From positions 2,403,501 through 2,467,500 of the forward strand of contig NZ_CP144212.1 in the NCBI RefSeq assembly GCF_041378895.1: DNA of 64,000 bases, in the 5' to 3' direction. The notes beneath the pieces are model-generated. The model made no database searches. It saw only the letters and a list, made by a program, of their open reading frames with translations, and had not been told where the DNA came from. The position numbers were made by a program, and so were the translations under genes. Positions within the stretch are counted from its first letter, which is position 1; every line of letters begins with the position of its first letter. Positions 34,956-44,059 of the stretch are shown one piece after another. The DNA comes from Dechloromonas sp. ZY10. Lineage in GTDB: Bacteria; Pseudomonadota; Gammaproteobacteria; Burkholderiales; Rhodocyclaceae.

Positions 34956-36578
34956 TTATTTGATGTAGCGGAAGTAGGACACCAGCTTGCTCAGGCGGGC
35001 AGCGGTTTCGCTCATTTCGCGCGTATTGTCGGCAGCCATCCGCACCGTGCCGACGGTCTGCTCGATTCCCGCGACGATGCCCTCGATCTGGGCCAGAATG
35101 TCGCGACCGGCCTGACTCTGTTCACGGGTCGCATCCGCAATATGACGCGACATGTTGGCCACTTCGCCACTGTGATGGTCAACCTGACCCAGGCCATCCT
35201 CGGCGGCAGTCATCGAGCTATCGGTTTTGGCGACCTGCTGGCCAGCATTCTCCATGCCACTGACGGCGATCTGGGTAATCCGCTGGATTTCGCCGACCGT
35301 TGAGGTGATTTCCTTGGTCTGCAGGCTGGCCCGCTCGGCCAGTTTGCGCACCTCGTCGGCGACCACGGCAAAGCCACGACCGCTCTCGCCGGCCCGCGCC
35401 GCCTCAATCGCTGCGTTGAGTGCCAGCAGGTTGGTCTGGTCAGCAACTTCCTCGATGGTCCGGGTCACCGCGCCAATCGCAAAAATCGACTTGAACAGCT
35501 CGGCCATGGTGTTGCCGGCACCGTTGACCGTATGCACCACCTCCTGCGTTGCCTGCCGGCTCTGCTGCATGCTGCCGACCGCCTGATCAAGCAAGCGCCG
35601 CGACTCTTCGACTGCAGCTGCGGTAGCCTGCGAATCGTCGGCCACCTGGGCAATCGAAGCATTGATTTCCTCGACCGCCGCTGCAATCCGGTTCACCGAG
35701 TCAGCCTGCATTTCAGTCGTGCTATGGGTCTGCTCCATTCCCACCGCCAGACCGCTGGCTGAACTTTCAACCGTCTTCGCAGCCTCGTCGATCTCCGCCA
35801 TCATGCTCTTGAGATGGGTCTGCATGCTGATCAGCGCATCGTTGACCTTGCCCAGTTCGTCCCGGCGATGCAGCGGAATCTGGTCGGTCAGGTCGCCCTG
35901 GGCAATATGATCGAGACGCCCGATGATCCGTTCGATGATGGTGAAGACCTTGCCCTGCAGCAGCATCAAGCCGACACCGACACCGATACTGCTGATTCCG
36001 AGCAACTGCAGCAATGACGACACCGCGGCCTGGGACAAGCCCAGCGAAGCGCCGAACTGGTGCAACAGACCGCCGATCAGGTGTGCCAGGATCAGATAGC
36101 CGACCGCCGCGTTGAATTTGCTGCGCAGCGAAATCCGGCTCCACAACGAAGCCTTTGGCAAGCTGGCCTTGCCCTGCTGCAACTGGCGGTAAAGTCCCTC
36201 GGCTTCGCTGACCTGCTGCCGCGTCGGCTCGGTTCGCACCGACATGTAACCGATGGTCTGATTGTTCTTGCGCACCGGCACCACCAGCGCATCGACCCAA
36301 TAGAAGTCGCCGTTTTTGCAGCGGTTCTTGACCACGCCGCGCCAGGGCCGCCCCTGCTTGATGGTGTCCCACAAATCCTGAAACGCCACCGGCGGCATGT
36401 CCGGATGGCGCACCATGTTGTGATTGAAGCCGATCAATTCGTCGCGGGTGAAGCCCGACAGTTCGACAAAGGTATCGTTCGCGTAGGTAATCGCGCCCTT
36501 CAGATCGGTTTTGGAAACAACATATTTTCCTTTTGGGAAAGGCTGCTCATTCTGGGTAATTGGCAGATTTTGTTTCAT
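34956..36578 (-). CDS. aer: Aer-like PAS-containing methyl-accepting chemotaxis protein
   Basis: 540 residues. The N-terminal PAS domain (about 10-115) reads [21 protein letters not shown] and [14 protein letters not shown], as in the redox and aerotaxis sensor Aer, which binds FAD. Two hydrophobic segments (about 155-205) form a short membrane anchor. HAMP follows, then the signalling domain with the hairpin tip [20 protein letters not shown] and [19 protein letters not shown]. There is no large periplasmic domain, so it senses from the cytoplasm. The ligand residues for FAD cannot be verified by eye. It would signal to CheA, whose adaptation enzymes CheR and CheB lie at the start of the window. 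Confidence 0.9.
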   Translation of the reverse strand: MKQNLPITQNEQPFPKGKYVVSKTDLKGAITYANDTFVELSGFTRDELIGFNHNMVRHPDMPPVAFQDLWDTIKQGRPWRGVVKNRCKNGDFYWVDALVVPVRKNNQTIGYMSVRTEPTRQQVSEAEGLYRQLQQGKASLPKASLWSRISLRSKFNAAVGYLILAHLIGGLLHQFGASLGLSQAAVSSLLQLLGISSIGVGVGLMLLQGKVFTIIERIIGRLDHIAQGDLTDQIPLHRRDELGKVNDALISMQTHLKSMMAEIDEAAKTVESSASGLAVGMEQTHSTTEMQADSVNRIAAAVEEINASIAQVADDSQATAAAVEESRRLLDQAVGSMQQSRQATQEVVHTVNGAGNTMAELFKSIFAIGAVTRTIEEVADQTNLLALNAAIEAARAGESGRGFAVVADEVRKLAERASLQTKEITSTVGEIQRITQIAVSGMENAGQQVAKTDSSMTAAEDGLGQVDHHSGEVANMSRHIADATREQSQAGRDILAQIEGIVAGIEQTVGTVRMAADNTREMSETAARLSKLVSYFRYIK

Positions 36579-36640
36579 GGTGCGGAAATCGAAAAAAGTT
36601 CAATGAGTTTAGCAATAGGCATGCCATCAAAATCTTGACC

Positions 36641-36678
36641 CAACAAAAAAGGGCAGCTTCCGCTGCCCTTTTTTGTTG
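36641..36678. terminator. Strong bidirectional terminator after the thiolase gene
   Basis: A perfect 17-base stem (CAACAAAAAAGGGCAGC) closes on loop TTCC. It ends thiolase transcription 14 bases after its stop, and its plus-strand reading also ends in six T. Confidence 0.88.
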
Positions 36679-36691
36679 CAAAAACCGCAAA

Positions 36692-37873
36692 TTACATGCG
36701 TTCGAAGACGCAGGCGATGCCTTGCCCGCCGCCGATACACATGGTCACCAGCGCATAGCGGCCATTGGTACGCTGCAACTCATACAGCGCCTTGGTGGCG
36801 ATGAAGGCACCGGAACAGCCAACCGGATGGCCGAGGGCGATCGCGCCGCCGTTCGGGTTGGTCTTGGCCGGATCGAGGCCGAGGCCCTTGGAAACAGCAA
36901 TTGCCTGAGCGGCAAAGGCTTCGTTCGACTCGATCACATCCATCTGATCCAGGCTCAAACCGGCCTTTTTCAGGGCCAGCTTGGATGCCGGGATCGGACC
37001 TTCGCCCATGACGTCGTTGGGCACGCCGGCAACCGCGTAGGAAACCAGACGGGCCAGCGGCTTCTGGCCGGCGGCAGCAGCGACATCGGCGGCAGCGAGG
37101 ACGAAGAAGGCAGCACCATCGTTGATCCCGGACGCGTTACCGGCGGTGACCGTGCCATCTTTCTTGAAGGCCGGCTTCATCTTGCCCAGGGATTCCAGCG
37201 TGGTACCCGGCTTGAGGTGCTCGTCGGTGTCGAAGACCACTTCGCCCTTGCGCGTCTGCTTGACGATGGGGACGATCTGCGACTTGAAGTAACCGGCTTC
37301 CTGGGCAGCGGCTGCGCGACGCTGCGACTCGACGGCAAAAGCGTCCTGTTCTTCGCGGGAAATGCCCCACTTGCTTGCCAGGTTCTCGGCGGTGATCCCC
37401 ATGTGGCCAACGCCGAACGGGTCGGTCAGGACCGAGACCATCATGTCGACTGCCTTGCTATCACCCATGCGGGCGCCAGTACGCAGTGCCGGCATCATGT
37501 AACCACCGCGCGACATCACTTCGACGCCGCCGCCAATCCCGTAATCGCAATCGCCGAGCATGATTTGCTGCGCGGTGGTGACGATGGCCTGCAGGCCGGA
37601 AGAACACAGGCGATTGACCTGCATGGCCACGGAATCCATCGGCAAGCCGGCCTGGATCGAGGCAACACGCGGCACATAGGCATAGCGGGAATCAGTCGGG
37701 ATGCAGTTGCCAACCGTCACATAATTGATCTGCTGCGCATCGACGCCGGAACGGGTGATGGCTTCCTTCATCACGGTACCCGCCAGTTCGGCCGGCTCGA
37801 TATCGGCCAGGGAACCGCCAAAAGCACCGATGGCGGAACGGACTGCGCTCAGAACGACTACTTCTCTGCTCAT
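36692..37873 (-). CDS. Acetyl-CoA C-acyltransferase (thiolase)
   Basis: 393 residues, the length of biosynthetic-type thiolases such as PhaA, BktB or AtoB. The catalytic residues are Cys90 in VNRLCSSGLQ, His349 in ALGHPVGCSG and Cys379 in MCIGGGQG. It condenses two acyl-CoA units (acetyl-CoA plus acetyl- or short acyl-CoA) or runs in reverse. It has a strong ribosome site (AGGAGG) and is a single-gene unit ended by a clear terminator. No phaB or phaC is beside it, so whether it supplies polyhydroxyalkanoate or acts in fatty-acid breakdown cannot be read from context. Confidence 0.94.
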   Translation of the reverse strand: MSREVVVLSAVRSAIGAFGGSLADIEPAELAGTVMKEAITRSGVDAQQINYVTVGNCIPTDSRYAYVPRVASIQAGLPMDSVAMQVNRLCSSGLQAIVTTAQQIMLGDCDYGIGGGVEVMSRGGYMMPALRTGARMGDSKAVDMMVSVLTDPFGVGHMGITAENLASKWGISREEQDAFAVESQRRAAAAQEAGYFKSQIVPIVKQTRKGEVVFDTDEHLKPGTTLESLGKMKPAFKKDGTVTAGNASGINDGAAFFVLAAADVAAAAGQKPLARLVSYAVAGVPNDVMGEGPIPASKLALKKAGLSLDQMDVIESNEAFAAQAIAVSKGLGLDPAKTNPNGGAIALGHPVGCSGAFIATKALYELQRTNGRYALVTMCIGGGQGIACVFERM

Positions 37874-38060
37874 GTAAACCTCCTGTGAGTAAGCTCTGGT
37901 GCCTGCCTGCGAGGACAGGCCCTTTCAAGATTGGAACAGCACGATGTTACGCGTTGAAGAATCAAGCGCGCGGGTCTACGGGTGTCGGACCATCCCGTGA
38001 CTGGCAGGCGGCGCGGAGAACTCCACGACAAAGCTCCGCCAGCGGGACGAAAGTTCCTGC

Positions 38061-38083
38061 AGCCGGTGGGCCGGCTCTTTTTT
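38061..38083 (+). terminator. Orphan plus-strand intrinsic terminator
   Basis: AGCCGG pairs with CCGGCT around TGGG and is followed by CTTTTTTATT. No plus-strand gene ends here: thiolase starts at 37873 and the Nudix gene ends at 38111, both on the minus strand. It may mark the end of a small plus-strand RNA in the 237-base gap. Confidence 0.55.
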
Positions 38084-38110
38084 ATTACGGTTTGTGACAA
38101 TAACACAAGC

Positions 38111-38704
38111 TCAGGCCGCGTGCAGCCCGAGACGCGCAGTGAGCGAACGGATCATCCCGGCGGTAGCTCCCCAGATGAAATAATCCTGCCAGGGCATGGC
38201 AAAAAAATGCCGCAAGGCCCCGCGCACGTGTACCGAATGTTGCTGGTGATTGGCGGGATCGAGCAGAAAGGACAAGGGTACCTCGAACACCTCGGCAACC
38301 TCGAAAGGATCGGGACTCAAGGTGAAAGGCGGAGTGACCAGCGCCACCACCGGAATCACCGAAAAACCGGTGCCGGTGCGGTACTCCGGTAAATACCCCA
38401 GAACCTCGACATGTTGCCGGGCGAGACCGATTTCCTCTTCGGTTTCGCGCAGGGCGGTAGCCAGCGGTGACGTATCCTCATCCTCGACCCGCCCACCGGG
38501 AAAACTGATCTGCCCGGCATGCTTATTGAGGTGGGCGGTCCGCTGGGTCAACAGCACGGTCCGCCCCTCGGGCCGATCGATCACCGGAAACAGGACAGCG
38601 GCGGGCGTCAGTCCGGCACTCGGCGCTCCATCCTCGATCACCACCTGCGTCAGCGGCGGCAGCGGCAACAGCGCAGCCTTCAGCTGCGCAACATCAATGT
38701 TCAT
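38111..38704 (-). CDS. Nudix hydrolase, CoA-pyrophosphatase type (NudL-like)
   Basis: 197 residues. The Nudix box is complete as GGRVEDEDTSPLATALRETE followed by EEIGL. The preceding TQRTAHLNKHAGQISFPGGR matches the UPF0035/NudL group that cleaves coenzyme A and its derivatives. The C-terminal WQDYFIWGATAGMIRSLTARL also fits. It probably trims CoA or acyl-CoA, perhaps recycling the pool near the thiolase. Its start overlaps the stop of the upstream 85-residue gene by four bases. Confidence 0.9.
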   Translation of the reverse strand: MNIDVAQLKAALLPLPPLTQVVIEDGAPSAGLTPAAVLFPVIDRPEGRTVLLTQRTAHLNKHAGQISFPGGRVEDEDTSPLATALRETEEEIGLARQHVEVLGYLPEYRTGTGFSVIPVVALVTPPFTLSPDPFEVAEVFEVPLSFLLDPANHQQHSVHVRGALRHFFAMPWQDYFIWGATAGMIRSLTARLGLHAA

Positions 38705-38958
38705 GCGACAGGCGAATCTTCCTCGATTTCGGCATGCACCGCACCCAGGGCGTCCTGCAGGGTTTCCTCGGGCAGGGCGTTGATCGAGGTGGCAACCAGA
38801 TCGGCGGATTCGACAGCACCTACCGGCAAGCGCTTGCTTTCCAGCGAGGCAATCAACACCGCAGCGGCACCAACCACCCGCAGCAAAGCCTGCCGTTCAG
38901 CCATCAGCATTTCAATTTCTTCACGCAAGAGCGCGATTTCCTGCTCGCGTTGGGGCAT
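38701..38958 (-). CDS. Small coiled-coil hypothetical protein
   Basis: 85 residues. The first half is a predicted coiled coil (REQEIALLREEIEMLMAER), followed by an Ala-rich helix and an acidic tail. No cysteine, signal or domain I recognise. It overlaps the Nudix gene by four bases (ATGA) and has GGAAAG before its start, so it is very likely translated and coupled to the Nudix hydrolase. It could be a partner protein; function unknown. Confidence 0.65.
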   Translation of the reverse strand: MPQREQEIALLREEIEMLMAERQALLRVVGAAAVLIASLESKRLPVGAVESADLVATSINALPEETLQDALGAVHAEIEEDSPVA

Positions 38959-38970
38959 GTTGCACCTTTC

Positions 38971-39603
38971 CTAATAGCGCTTTTTCAGCGTCATTGTCGG
39001 GCCGTCGCGCAGCATTTCCATACGATTGAGGAAGCTCATTCCGAGCAGCGCGATCGGCAAGTCGTTCTGGTGGATCGTGGCATCGACGCCGTGCAGCGTT
39101 ACCTCGCCGATCCGTACAGTGTCCAGTTTGACGCGACTGACCTGTACTTGTCCATTCGCAGTTTGCGATATTCCACGCTGACCGCTGTTGAAGTCGAGCC
39201 CGATCCGGCGGGCATCCGAAGCGCCCAGGGAAATCATGGTGGCCCCGGTATCGACGAGAAAACGCACCGAAGTGCCGTTGATCGTGCCGTTGGCCAGAAA
39301 ATGCCCTTGGCCATCTGCGGTCAGCACAATCTTGCCGCCGCCTTCGGCAGCCGCGCCAACGGCATGCTGCCCAACCCGCAAGGCGCGCTTGCGCCCGCCA
39401 ATCTCGACGATCACCTGCTCATCCTGCACGGCCAGCAGGCGTACGCCGTCGAGGGTCTGGCCAACCGTTGCAGCCCGCGGCGAGCCACCGTTGATGATCA
39501 GCATCGCCTTGCTGCCGAGAATGCCGGCAAGGCCGACCTCCTGGGCCGCCAGCGGTGCGGCGGCCAACAGCAGCCAGGCAAACGCCGTACAATGACCGGC
39601 CAT
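38971..39603 (-). CDS. Secreted retropepsin-like clan AA aspartic protease
   Basis: 210 residues from the ATG at 39603, chosen because it opens a clean signal peptide (MAGHCTAFAWLLLAAAPLAAQ); a start at 39627 would overlap the start of the divergent gene. After a linker and a region with VGLAGILGSKAMLIINGG, the retropepsin-like domain has the single active-site motif FLVDTGATMISLG and a second strand ALLGMSFLNRMEML. As with other such proteins, two chains would have to dimerise to form the site. It resembles the TIGR02281 clan AA family found in proteobacteria. The substrate is unknown and it is likely periplasmic. Confidence 0.85.
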   Translation of the reverse strand: MAGHCTAFAWLLLAAAPLAAQEVGLAGILGSKAMLIINGGSPRAATVGQTLDGVRLLAVQDEQVIVEIGGRKRALRVGQHAVGAAAEGGGKIVLTADGQGHFLANGTINGTSVRFLVDTGATMISLGASDARRIGLDFNSGQRGISQTANGQVQVSRVKLDTVRIGEVTLHGVDATIHQNDLPIALLGMSFLNRMEMLRDGPTMTLKKRY

Positions 39604-39625
39604 TTTTCCGCTACCGGGGAATTTC

Positions 39626-40339
39626 ATGCTGCCAGTCGCCATCTTTCGCCATGCTCCTACCGAAGGTCCGGGCTATTTTGCCACATTCCTCGATGCCCAC
39701 GGGATTCCCTGGGAACTGATCGCGGTCGATGCCGGCGCCCCCCTGCCGCTCGATACACAGGCATTTTCCGGCCTCTGCCTGATGGGTGGTCCAATGAGTG
39801 TGAATGATTCGTTGCCATGGATCGAGCCGGTTTGTGCCCTGATCCGCGAAGCCGACCGGCGCCAGCTGCCGCTGCTTGGACACTGCCTGGGCGGACAACT
39901 GATCGCCAAGGCACTCGGTGCCCGGGTCGAGAAAAACCCGGTCAAGGAAATCGGCTGGGGCACGATTCTCGGCGAACAGCATGCAACGGCGCGGCGCTGG
40001 CTCGGCGAATTCTCCGGCCGCCCAGTCAGTGCCTTTCACTGGCACGGCGAAACCTTCTCACTGCCGGCCGGTGCCGAACGACTCGCCGGCAACGCCCATT
40101 GTGCCAACCAGATGTTTGCGCTCGGCCCGCACCTGGGCCTGCAGTGCCATGTCGAGATGACCCCGGAGATGATCGCCGAGTGGTGCGAACAGTGGCACGA
40201 GGAAACCCAAGGCGTCGATGAGCGTATTGGTATCCAGACGCCGGAAACGATGGCGGCCGAAACTGCTGAACGGCTGCCGGAAATGCGCCGTCTGGCCGAT
40301 CAGTTGTACTCGACCTGGAGTCTCTGCCTGCCGCGCTGA
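39626..40339 (+). CDS. Class I glutamine amidotransferase-like protein
   Basis: 237 residues. The triad is visible: Cys in LLGHCLGGQL, and His with Glu in LQCHVEMT. The oxyanion region LMGGPMSVND also fits the GMP-synthase-like class I glutamine amidotransferase family. Without a synthase domain the real substrate is not known; relatives hydrolyse gamma-glutamyl compounds. It is divergent from the retropepsin gene, with the two starts only about 20 bases apart, so any promoters overlap. Confidence 0.9.
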   Translation: MLPVAIFRHAPTEGPGYFATFLDAHGIPWELIAVDAGAPLPLDTQAFSGLCLMGGPMSVNDSLPWIEPVCALIREADRRQLPLLGHCLGGQLIAKALGARVEKNPVKEIGWGTILGEQHATARRWLGEFSGRPVSAFHWHGETFSLPAGAERLAGNAHCANQMFALGPHLGLQCHVEMTPEMIAEWCEQWHEETQGVDERIGIQTPETMAAETAERLPEMRRLADQLYSTWSLCLPR

Positions 40340-40360
40340 AGCGGGATGGTGCCGCCGGCC

Positions 40361-40600
40361 TCAGCCGGGCAAGCGCCCGGCGCGAACCAGGGCGGCACGC
40401 AAGCGGGCCACGGTTTCCTCGACCGGCGCATCGCGCCTGACCTCCAGCCCGAGGTCGCGGGCCAGCGCATTGACCCGCGCCGGGTTGAGCGGAATTCCGC
40501 CCCGCTCGACCGCCAGCACCAGCCGGCGAGCACGCTCGAATTCGTCAAGCGGCACCGGCGGCTTGCCGAACAATGCCTGCAACCATTGCCGAAAACCCAT
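40361..40600 (-). CDS. Small hypothetical protein
   Basis: 79 residues. It reads MGFRQWLQALFGKPPVPLDE, then a charged helical body with LVLAVERGGIPLNPARVNAL and RDAPVEETVARLRAALVRAG. No membrane helix or cysteines. It follows yajQ on the same strand, separated by the 40633-40674 palindrome, so it may be read through from yajQ only in part. Codon choice and the ribosome site (GGGG) are moderate. Possibly a real conserved protein; function unknown. Confidence 0.6.
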   Translation of the reverse strand: MGFRQWLQALFGKPPVPLDEFERARRLVLAVERGGIPLNPARVNALARDLGLEVRRDAPVEETVARLRAALVRAGRLPG

Positions 40601-40632
40601 GTGCAGCCCCGAAATCGATGGTGGACTTGTTC

Positions 40633-40674
40633 TTTTTGCTGGTTTTCACGGTCGACCGTGAAAACCAGCAAAAA
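40633..40674. terminator. 42-bp perfect palindrome, terminator-like
   Basis: A perfect inverted repeat centred at 40653/40654 with outer arms TTTTTGCTGG and CCAGCAAAAA. Its inner 18 bases are the same TTCACGGTCGACCGTGAA seen at 28 kb and 9.8 kb. It lies just past the yajQ stop on the minus strand, so it should end yajQ transcription. Confidence 0.88.
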
Positions 40675-40679
40675 ACCGA

Positions 40680-41174
40680 TCAGTCGCGGAAATTCCCGGC
40701 CTTGATCGGAAAATCGGCAATCGACTTGCGGATCAGCGCGATGCATTCCTGCAGATCGTCGCGCTTGGCCCCCTGGACGCGCACGGCATCGCCCTGGATC
40801 GAAGCCTGCACCTTGAGCTTGGCATCCTTGATCATTTTGACAATCTTCTTGGCCAGCTCGGTTTCGATCCCGAGCTTGATTTTCAACTCCTGCTTGACCT
40901 TGTTGCCGGAGACTTTCTGCAGCGGCTGCTCGTCGAGGCGCTTGGTGCTCTCGGCTTCCTTCTTTTCCATCGCCGGGAACAGGATGTCCTTGATCTGGTC
41001 GAGCTGAAAATCGGAATCGCCGTGCAGGGTGATCAGCTTGTCCTTCTCGTTCAGTTCGACCTTGGCCGAAGTGCCCTTGAAGTCATAGCGGTTTTCGATC
41101 TGGCGCGCCGCGACGTCAATCGCGTTCTTCAGCGCGACCATGTCGGCTTCTGAGGTGAAGTCAAAAGAAGGCAT
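40680..41174 (-). CDS. yajQ: YajQ-family nucleotide-binding protein
   Basis: 164 residues, the usual length. It starts MPSFDFTSEADMVALKNAID and has ENRYDFKGTSA, LEHGDSDFQLDQ-like and KIKLGIETELAKKIV blocks characteristic of the YajQ family (two ferredoxin-like domains). Some members bind c-di-GMP and regulate transcription; whether this one does cannot be told. Several c-di-GMP proteins in the window make that attractive but circumstantial. The gene is followed by the palindromic terminator at 40633-40674. Confidence 0.94.
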   Translation of the reverse strand: MPSFDFTSEADMVALKNAIDVAARQIENRYDFKGTSAKVELNEKDKLITLHGDSDFQLDQIKDILFPAMEKKEAESTKRLDEQPLQKVSGNKVKQELKIKLGIETELAKKIVKMIKDAKLKVQASIQGDAVRVQGAKRDDLQECIALIRKSIADFPIKAGNFRD

Positions 41175-41187
41175 TACTAGCTCCTGA

Positions 41188-41215
41188 AAAACGAAAAACC
41201 CGGCACGCAGCCGGG
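41188..41215 (-). terminator. Terminator of the ppnP operon
   Basis: CCCGGC pairs with GCCGGG around ACGCA; the minus-strand reading ends in TTTTTCGTTTTT. It separates ppnP from yajQ. Confidence 0.8.
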
Positions 41216-41240
41216 CTCTGACCGGACTGGCCGGAAACGA

Positions 41241-41558
41241 TCAGCCGAAGTGGCAAACGTAGTGGTAGGACTCGCCGTCGGCCACCGAAATTTCGAAGGA
41301 CGAATTACCCGGCACGTTGAAGGACTGGCCCTCACCATAGGCGGTCCATTCGCTTTCGCCGGCCAGCTTGACGCGGCAGGCACCGCCTACGCCTTCCATG
41401 ATTTCCGGCGCGCCGGTGTTGAAGGTCAGGGTGGACGGCAGGATCACACCGACCGTCTTCTTGGTGCCGTCGGCAAGGACGACGGTGTGGCTGACGCACT
41501 TGCCGTCAAAATAGACATTGGCCTTCTTGACCACCGAAACGTTATCGAATTGAGACAT
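41241..41558 (-). CDS. ppnP: Pyrimidine/purine nucleoside phosphorylase PpnP
   Basis: 105 residues, a single cupin-like domain of the DUF1255/YaiE (PpnP) family: [34 protein letters not shown] and [14 protein letters not shown]. It phosphorolyses nucleosides to a base and ribose phosphate. Its start overlaps the stop of the DUF2788 gene by one base, so the two are co-transcribed. A terminator follows 26 bases after its stop. Confidence 0.92.
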   Translation of the reverse strand: MSQFDNVSVVKKANVYFDGKCVSHTVVLADGTKKTVGVILPSTLTFNTGAPEIMEGVGGACRVKLAGESEWTAYGEGQSFNVPGNSSFEISVADGESYHYVCHFG

Positions 41559-41782
41559 CAGATTCCCCAGATTTTTTGGATGACGGATTTGGCGATGAAA
41601 CCGACCATGCCGAAGGCCAGCACGAAGAACAGGACAAAGGTCCCGGTCTTGCCCGCCTTCGATTTCCAGGCGATTTCGCCGATGATGAAGAGCATGAACA
41701 GAATGAAAGCTCCGACGCCCCAGGTCGAAAAAAAATCGGAAATCTGTTCCTCGGTCAGGCCGAAAAGAGTCGAAGGTTCCAT
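41558..41782 (-). CDS. Small two-helix membrane protein, DUF2788-like
   Basis: 74 residues with two membrane helices (about 22-38 and 46-63). The sequence reads [20 protein letters not shown], then [21 protein letters not shown] and KSVIQKIW, in the manner of the DUF2788 family of short betaproteobacterial membrane proteins. Function unknown. It is the first gene of a two-gene unit with ppnP, whose product is soluble, so the pairing may only reflect shared transcription. Confidence 0.75.
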   Translation of the reverse strand: MEPSTLFGLTEEQISDFFSTWGVGAFILFMLFIIGEIAWKSKAGKTGTFVLFFVLAFGMVGFIAKSVIQKIWGI

Positions 41783-41890
41783 CTGTTGAGCGGCTAGCTG
41801 TTAGATATTGGCAAACAGTAAATTCAGGGGGCGCCTGCCGCGCCCCGAGGAATCAGTTCGGTCCTCGATCCTGATCCCTCGCCCCTGTCC

Positions 41891-43120
41891 TTACCCCTTG
41901 CGCGCCTTGAGATTGGCGGCAATGCGCATGCGCAGCGCATTGAGCTTGATGAAGCCCCCGGCATCGCGCTGGTCGTAGGCACCGGCATCGTCCTCGAAGG
42001 TGGCGATGGTCGGGTCGAACAGCGAGTCGGTCTTGGAATCGCGGCCGACGACGATGACGTTGCCCTTGTACAGCTTGACCCGGACGTTGCCGTTGACGGT
42101 CTGCTGGGTGTGGTCAATCAGGGTCTGCAGCGCAACGCGCTCCGGGCTCCACCAGTAACCGTTGTACACCAGGCTGGCATAACGCGGCATCAGGTCGTCC
42201 TTGAGGTGAGCAACTTCGCGATCGAGGGTGACCGATTCGATGGCGCGATGGGCCTTGAGGATGATCGTGCCGCCCGGGGTTTCGTAGCAGCCGCGCGACT
42301 TCATGCCGACGTAACGGTTTTCAACCAGGTCCAGACGGCCGATACCGTGCTTACCGCCCAGTTCGTTCAGCTTGGTCAGCACCTGAGCCGGGCTCATGCG
42401 CACACCGTTCAGCGCGACGATGTCACCCTTTTCAAAGTCGATGTCGAGGTATTCGGCGGCGTCCGGTGCCTGTTCCGGCGACACGGTCCAGCGCCACATC
42501 GACTCTTCGGCCTCGGCCGACGGGTCTTCGAGGTGACGACCTTCGAAGGAGATGTGCAGCAGGTTGGCGTCCATCGAGTACGGCGAACCGCCGTTGCGGT
42601 GCTTCATGTCGATGGGGATGCCGTGGGTTTCGGCGTAGTTGAGCAGCTTCTCGCGCGACAGCAGATCCCACTCGCGCCACGGGGCAATGACCTTGACGCC
42701 CGGCTTCAGTGCGTAGGCGCCGAGTTCGAAACGCACCTGGTCGTTGCCCTTGCCGGTCGCACCGTGCGAAATCGCGTCGGCACCGGTCATGTTGGCGATC
42801 TCGATCAGGCGTTTGGCGATCAGCGGCCGGGCAATCGAGGTGCCGAGCAGGTATTCGCCTTCGTAGACGGTGTTGCAGCGGAACATCGGGAAGACGAAGT
42901 CGCGGACGAATTCTTCGCGCAGGTCGTCGATGAAGATGTTTTCCGGCTTGATGCCGAACTGCAGTGCCTTGGCACGTGCTGGTTCCAGTTCCTCGCCCTG
43001 GCCGAGGTCGGCAGTGAAGGTCACCACCTCGCACTGGTAGGTATCCTGCAGCCACTTCAGGATCACGGAAGTGTCGAGACCGCCGGAATAGGCCAGCACC
43101 ACTTTCTTGATATCGCTCAT
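41891..43120 (-). CDS. argG: Argininosuccinate synthase
   Basis: 409 residues from the ATG reading [19 protein letters not shown], the ATP-binding PP-loop motif of this enzyme; an earlier ATG would add eight residues. Other landmarks are [14 protein letters not shown] and APWREWD. It joins citrulline and aspartate with ATP to make argininosuccinate, the second-last step of arginine synthesis. It is the third gene of argD-argF-argG, ten bases after argF. A GC-rich hairpin at 41828-41846 lies beyond its stop, with only a weak T run. Confidence 0.96.
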   Translation of the reverse strand: MSDIKKVVLAYSGGLDTSVILKWLQDTYQCEVVTFTADLGQGEELEPARAKALQFGIKPENIFIDDLREEFVRDFVFPMFRCNTVYEGEYLLGTSIARPLIAKRLIEIANMTGADAISHGATGKGNDQVRFELGAYALKPGVKVIAPWREWDLLSREKLLNYAETHGIPIDMKHRNGGSPYSMDANLLHISFEGRHLEDPSAEAEESMWRWTVSPEQAPDAAEYLDIDFEKGDIVALNGVRMSPAQVLTKLNELGGKHGIGRLDLVENRYVGMKSRGCYETPGGTIILKAHRAIESVTLDREVAHLKDDLMPRYASLVYNGYWWSPERVALQTLIDHTQQTVNGNVRVKLYKGNVIVVGRDSKTDSLFDPTIATFEDDAGAYDQRDAGGFIKLNALRMRIAANLKARKG

Positions 43121-43130
43121 CGTCGTTTCC

Positions 43131-44054
43131 TTACTTCGTTTCAATCCTGCCCAAATGCAGGTATTCCATCAAAGCCTTCTGCACATGCAGCCGGTTTTCG
43201 GCTTCGTCCCAGACCACGGACTGCGGGCCGTCGATCACTTCGGCGGTCACTTCCTCGCCGCGATGTGCCGGCAGGCAGTGCATGAAAACCGCCTGCGGAC
43301 TGGCCACTGCCATCATCTCGGCATCGACACACCAGTCGGCAAAAGCCTTCATCCGCACCTCGTTCTCGGCCTCGAAACCCATCGAGGTCCACACGTCCGT
43401 GGTGACCAGATCGGCCCCGCGACAGGCCTCCATCGGATCGGCAAAAACCTGGTAATGCGCCGGATTGACACCCTTGATCAAGTCCGGGTTCAGTTCATAG
43501 CCGGGCGGGGTCGACACATTGACCTTGAAGTCGAGGACTTCGGCCGCCTGCAGCCAGGTGTTGCACATATTGTTGGCATCGCCGACCCAGGCCACCGTCT
43601 TGCCCTGGATGCAACCGCGATGCTCGATGAAGGTGAAGATGTCGGCCAGGATCTGGCACGGGTGATATTCGTTGGTCAGGCCGTTGATCACCGGCACGCG
43701 CGAATGCTTGGCAAAGCGCTCGATGATGTCCTGCTCATAGGTGCGGATCATCACCAGATCGCTCATCCGCGAAATCACCTGCGCCGCATCCTCGACCGGC
43801 TCGCCGCGCCCAAGCTGCGAGTCGCGGGTGTTCAAGTAGATCGCGGCGCCGCCCAACTGGTGCATGCCGGCCTCGAACGAGAGACGGGTGCGGGTGCTCG
43901 CCTTCTCGAAGATCATCACCAGGGTGCGATCCTCCAGCGGCCAATACTTGTTGAAGGACTTGAACTCCTTCTTGATCCAGGCGGCGCGCTCGAACACATA
44001 GGTGTGCTCTTCGCGCGTGAAATCACTGAATTGCAGAAAGTGCTTGATTGCCAT
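43131..44054 (-). CDS. argF: Ornithine carbamoyltransferase
   Basis: 307 residues. The carbamoyl-phosphate site [17 protein letters not shown] and the ornithine loop [12 protein letters not shown] are intact. It makes citrulline from ornithine and carbamoyl phosphate. The start is five bases after argD, and argG follows ten bases on, so one operon is likely. Confidence 0.97.
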   Translation of the reverse strand: MAIKHFLQFSDFTREEHTYVFERAAWIKKEFKSFNKYWPLEDRTLVMIFEKASTRTRLSFEAGMHQLGGAAIYLNTRDSQLGRGEPVEDAAQVISRMSDLVMIRTYEQDIIERFAKHSRVPVINGLTNEYHPCQILADIFTFIEHRGCIQGKTVAWVGDANNMCNTWLQAAEVLDFKVNVSTPPGYELNPDLIKGVNPAHYQVFADPMEACRGADLVTTDVWTSMGFEAENEVRMKAFADWCVDAEMMAVASPQAVFMHCLPAHRGEEVTAEVIDGPQSVVWDEAENRLHVQKALMEYLHLGRIETK

Positions 44055-44059
44055 GCTCT

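Noticed and set aside
41828..41846. GC-rich hairpin after argG as a terminator
   Set aside because: The stem is good but there is no T run, so I mention it only under argG.
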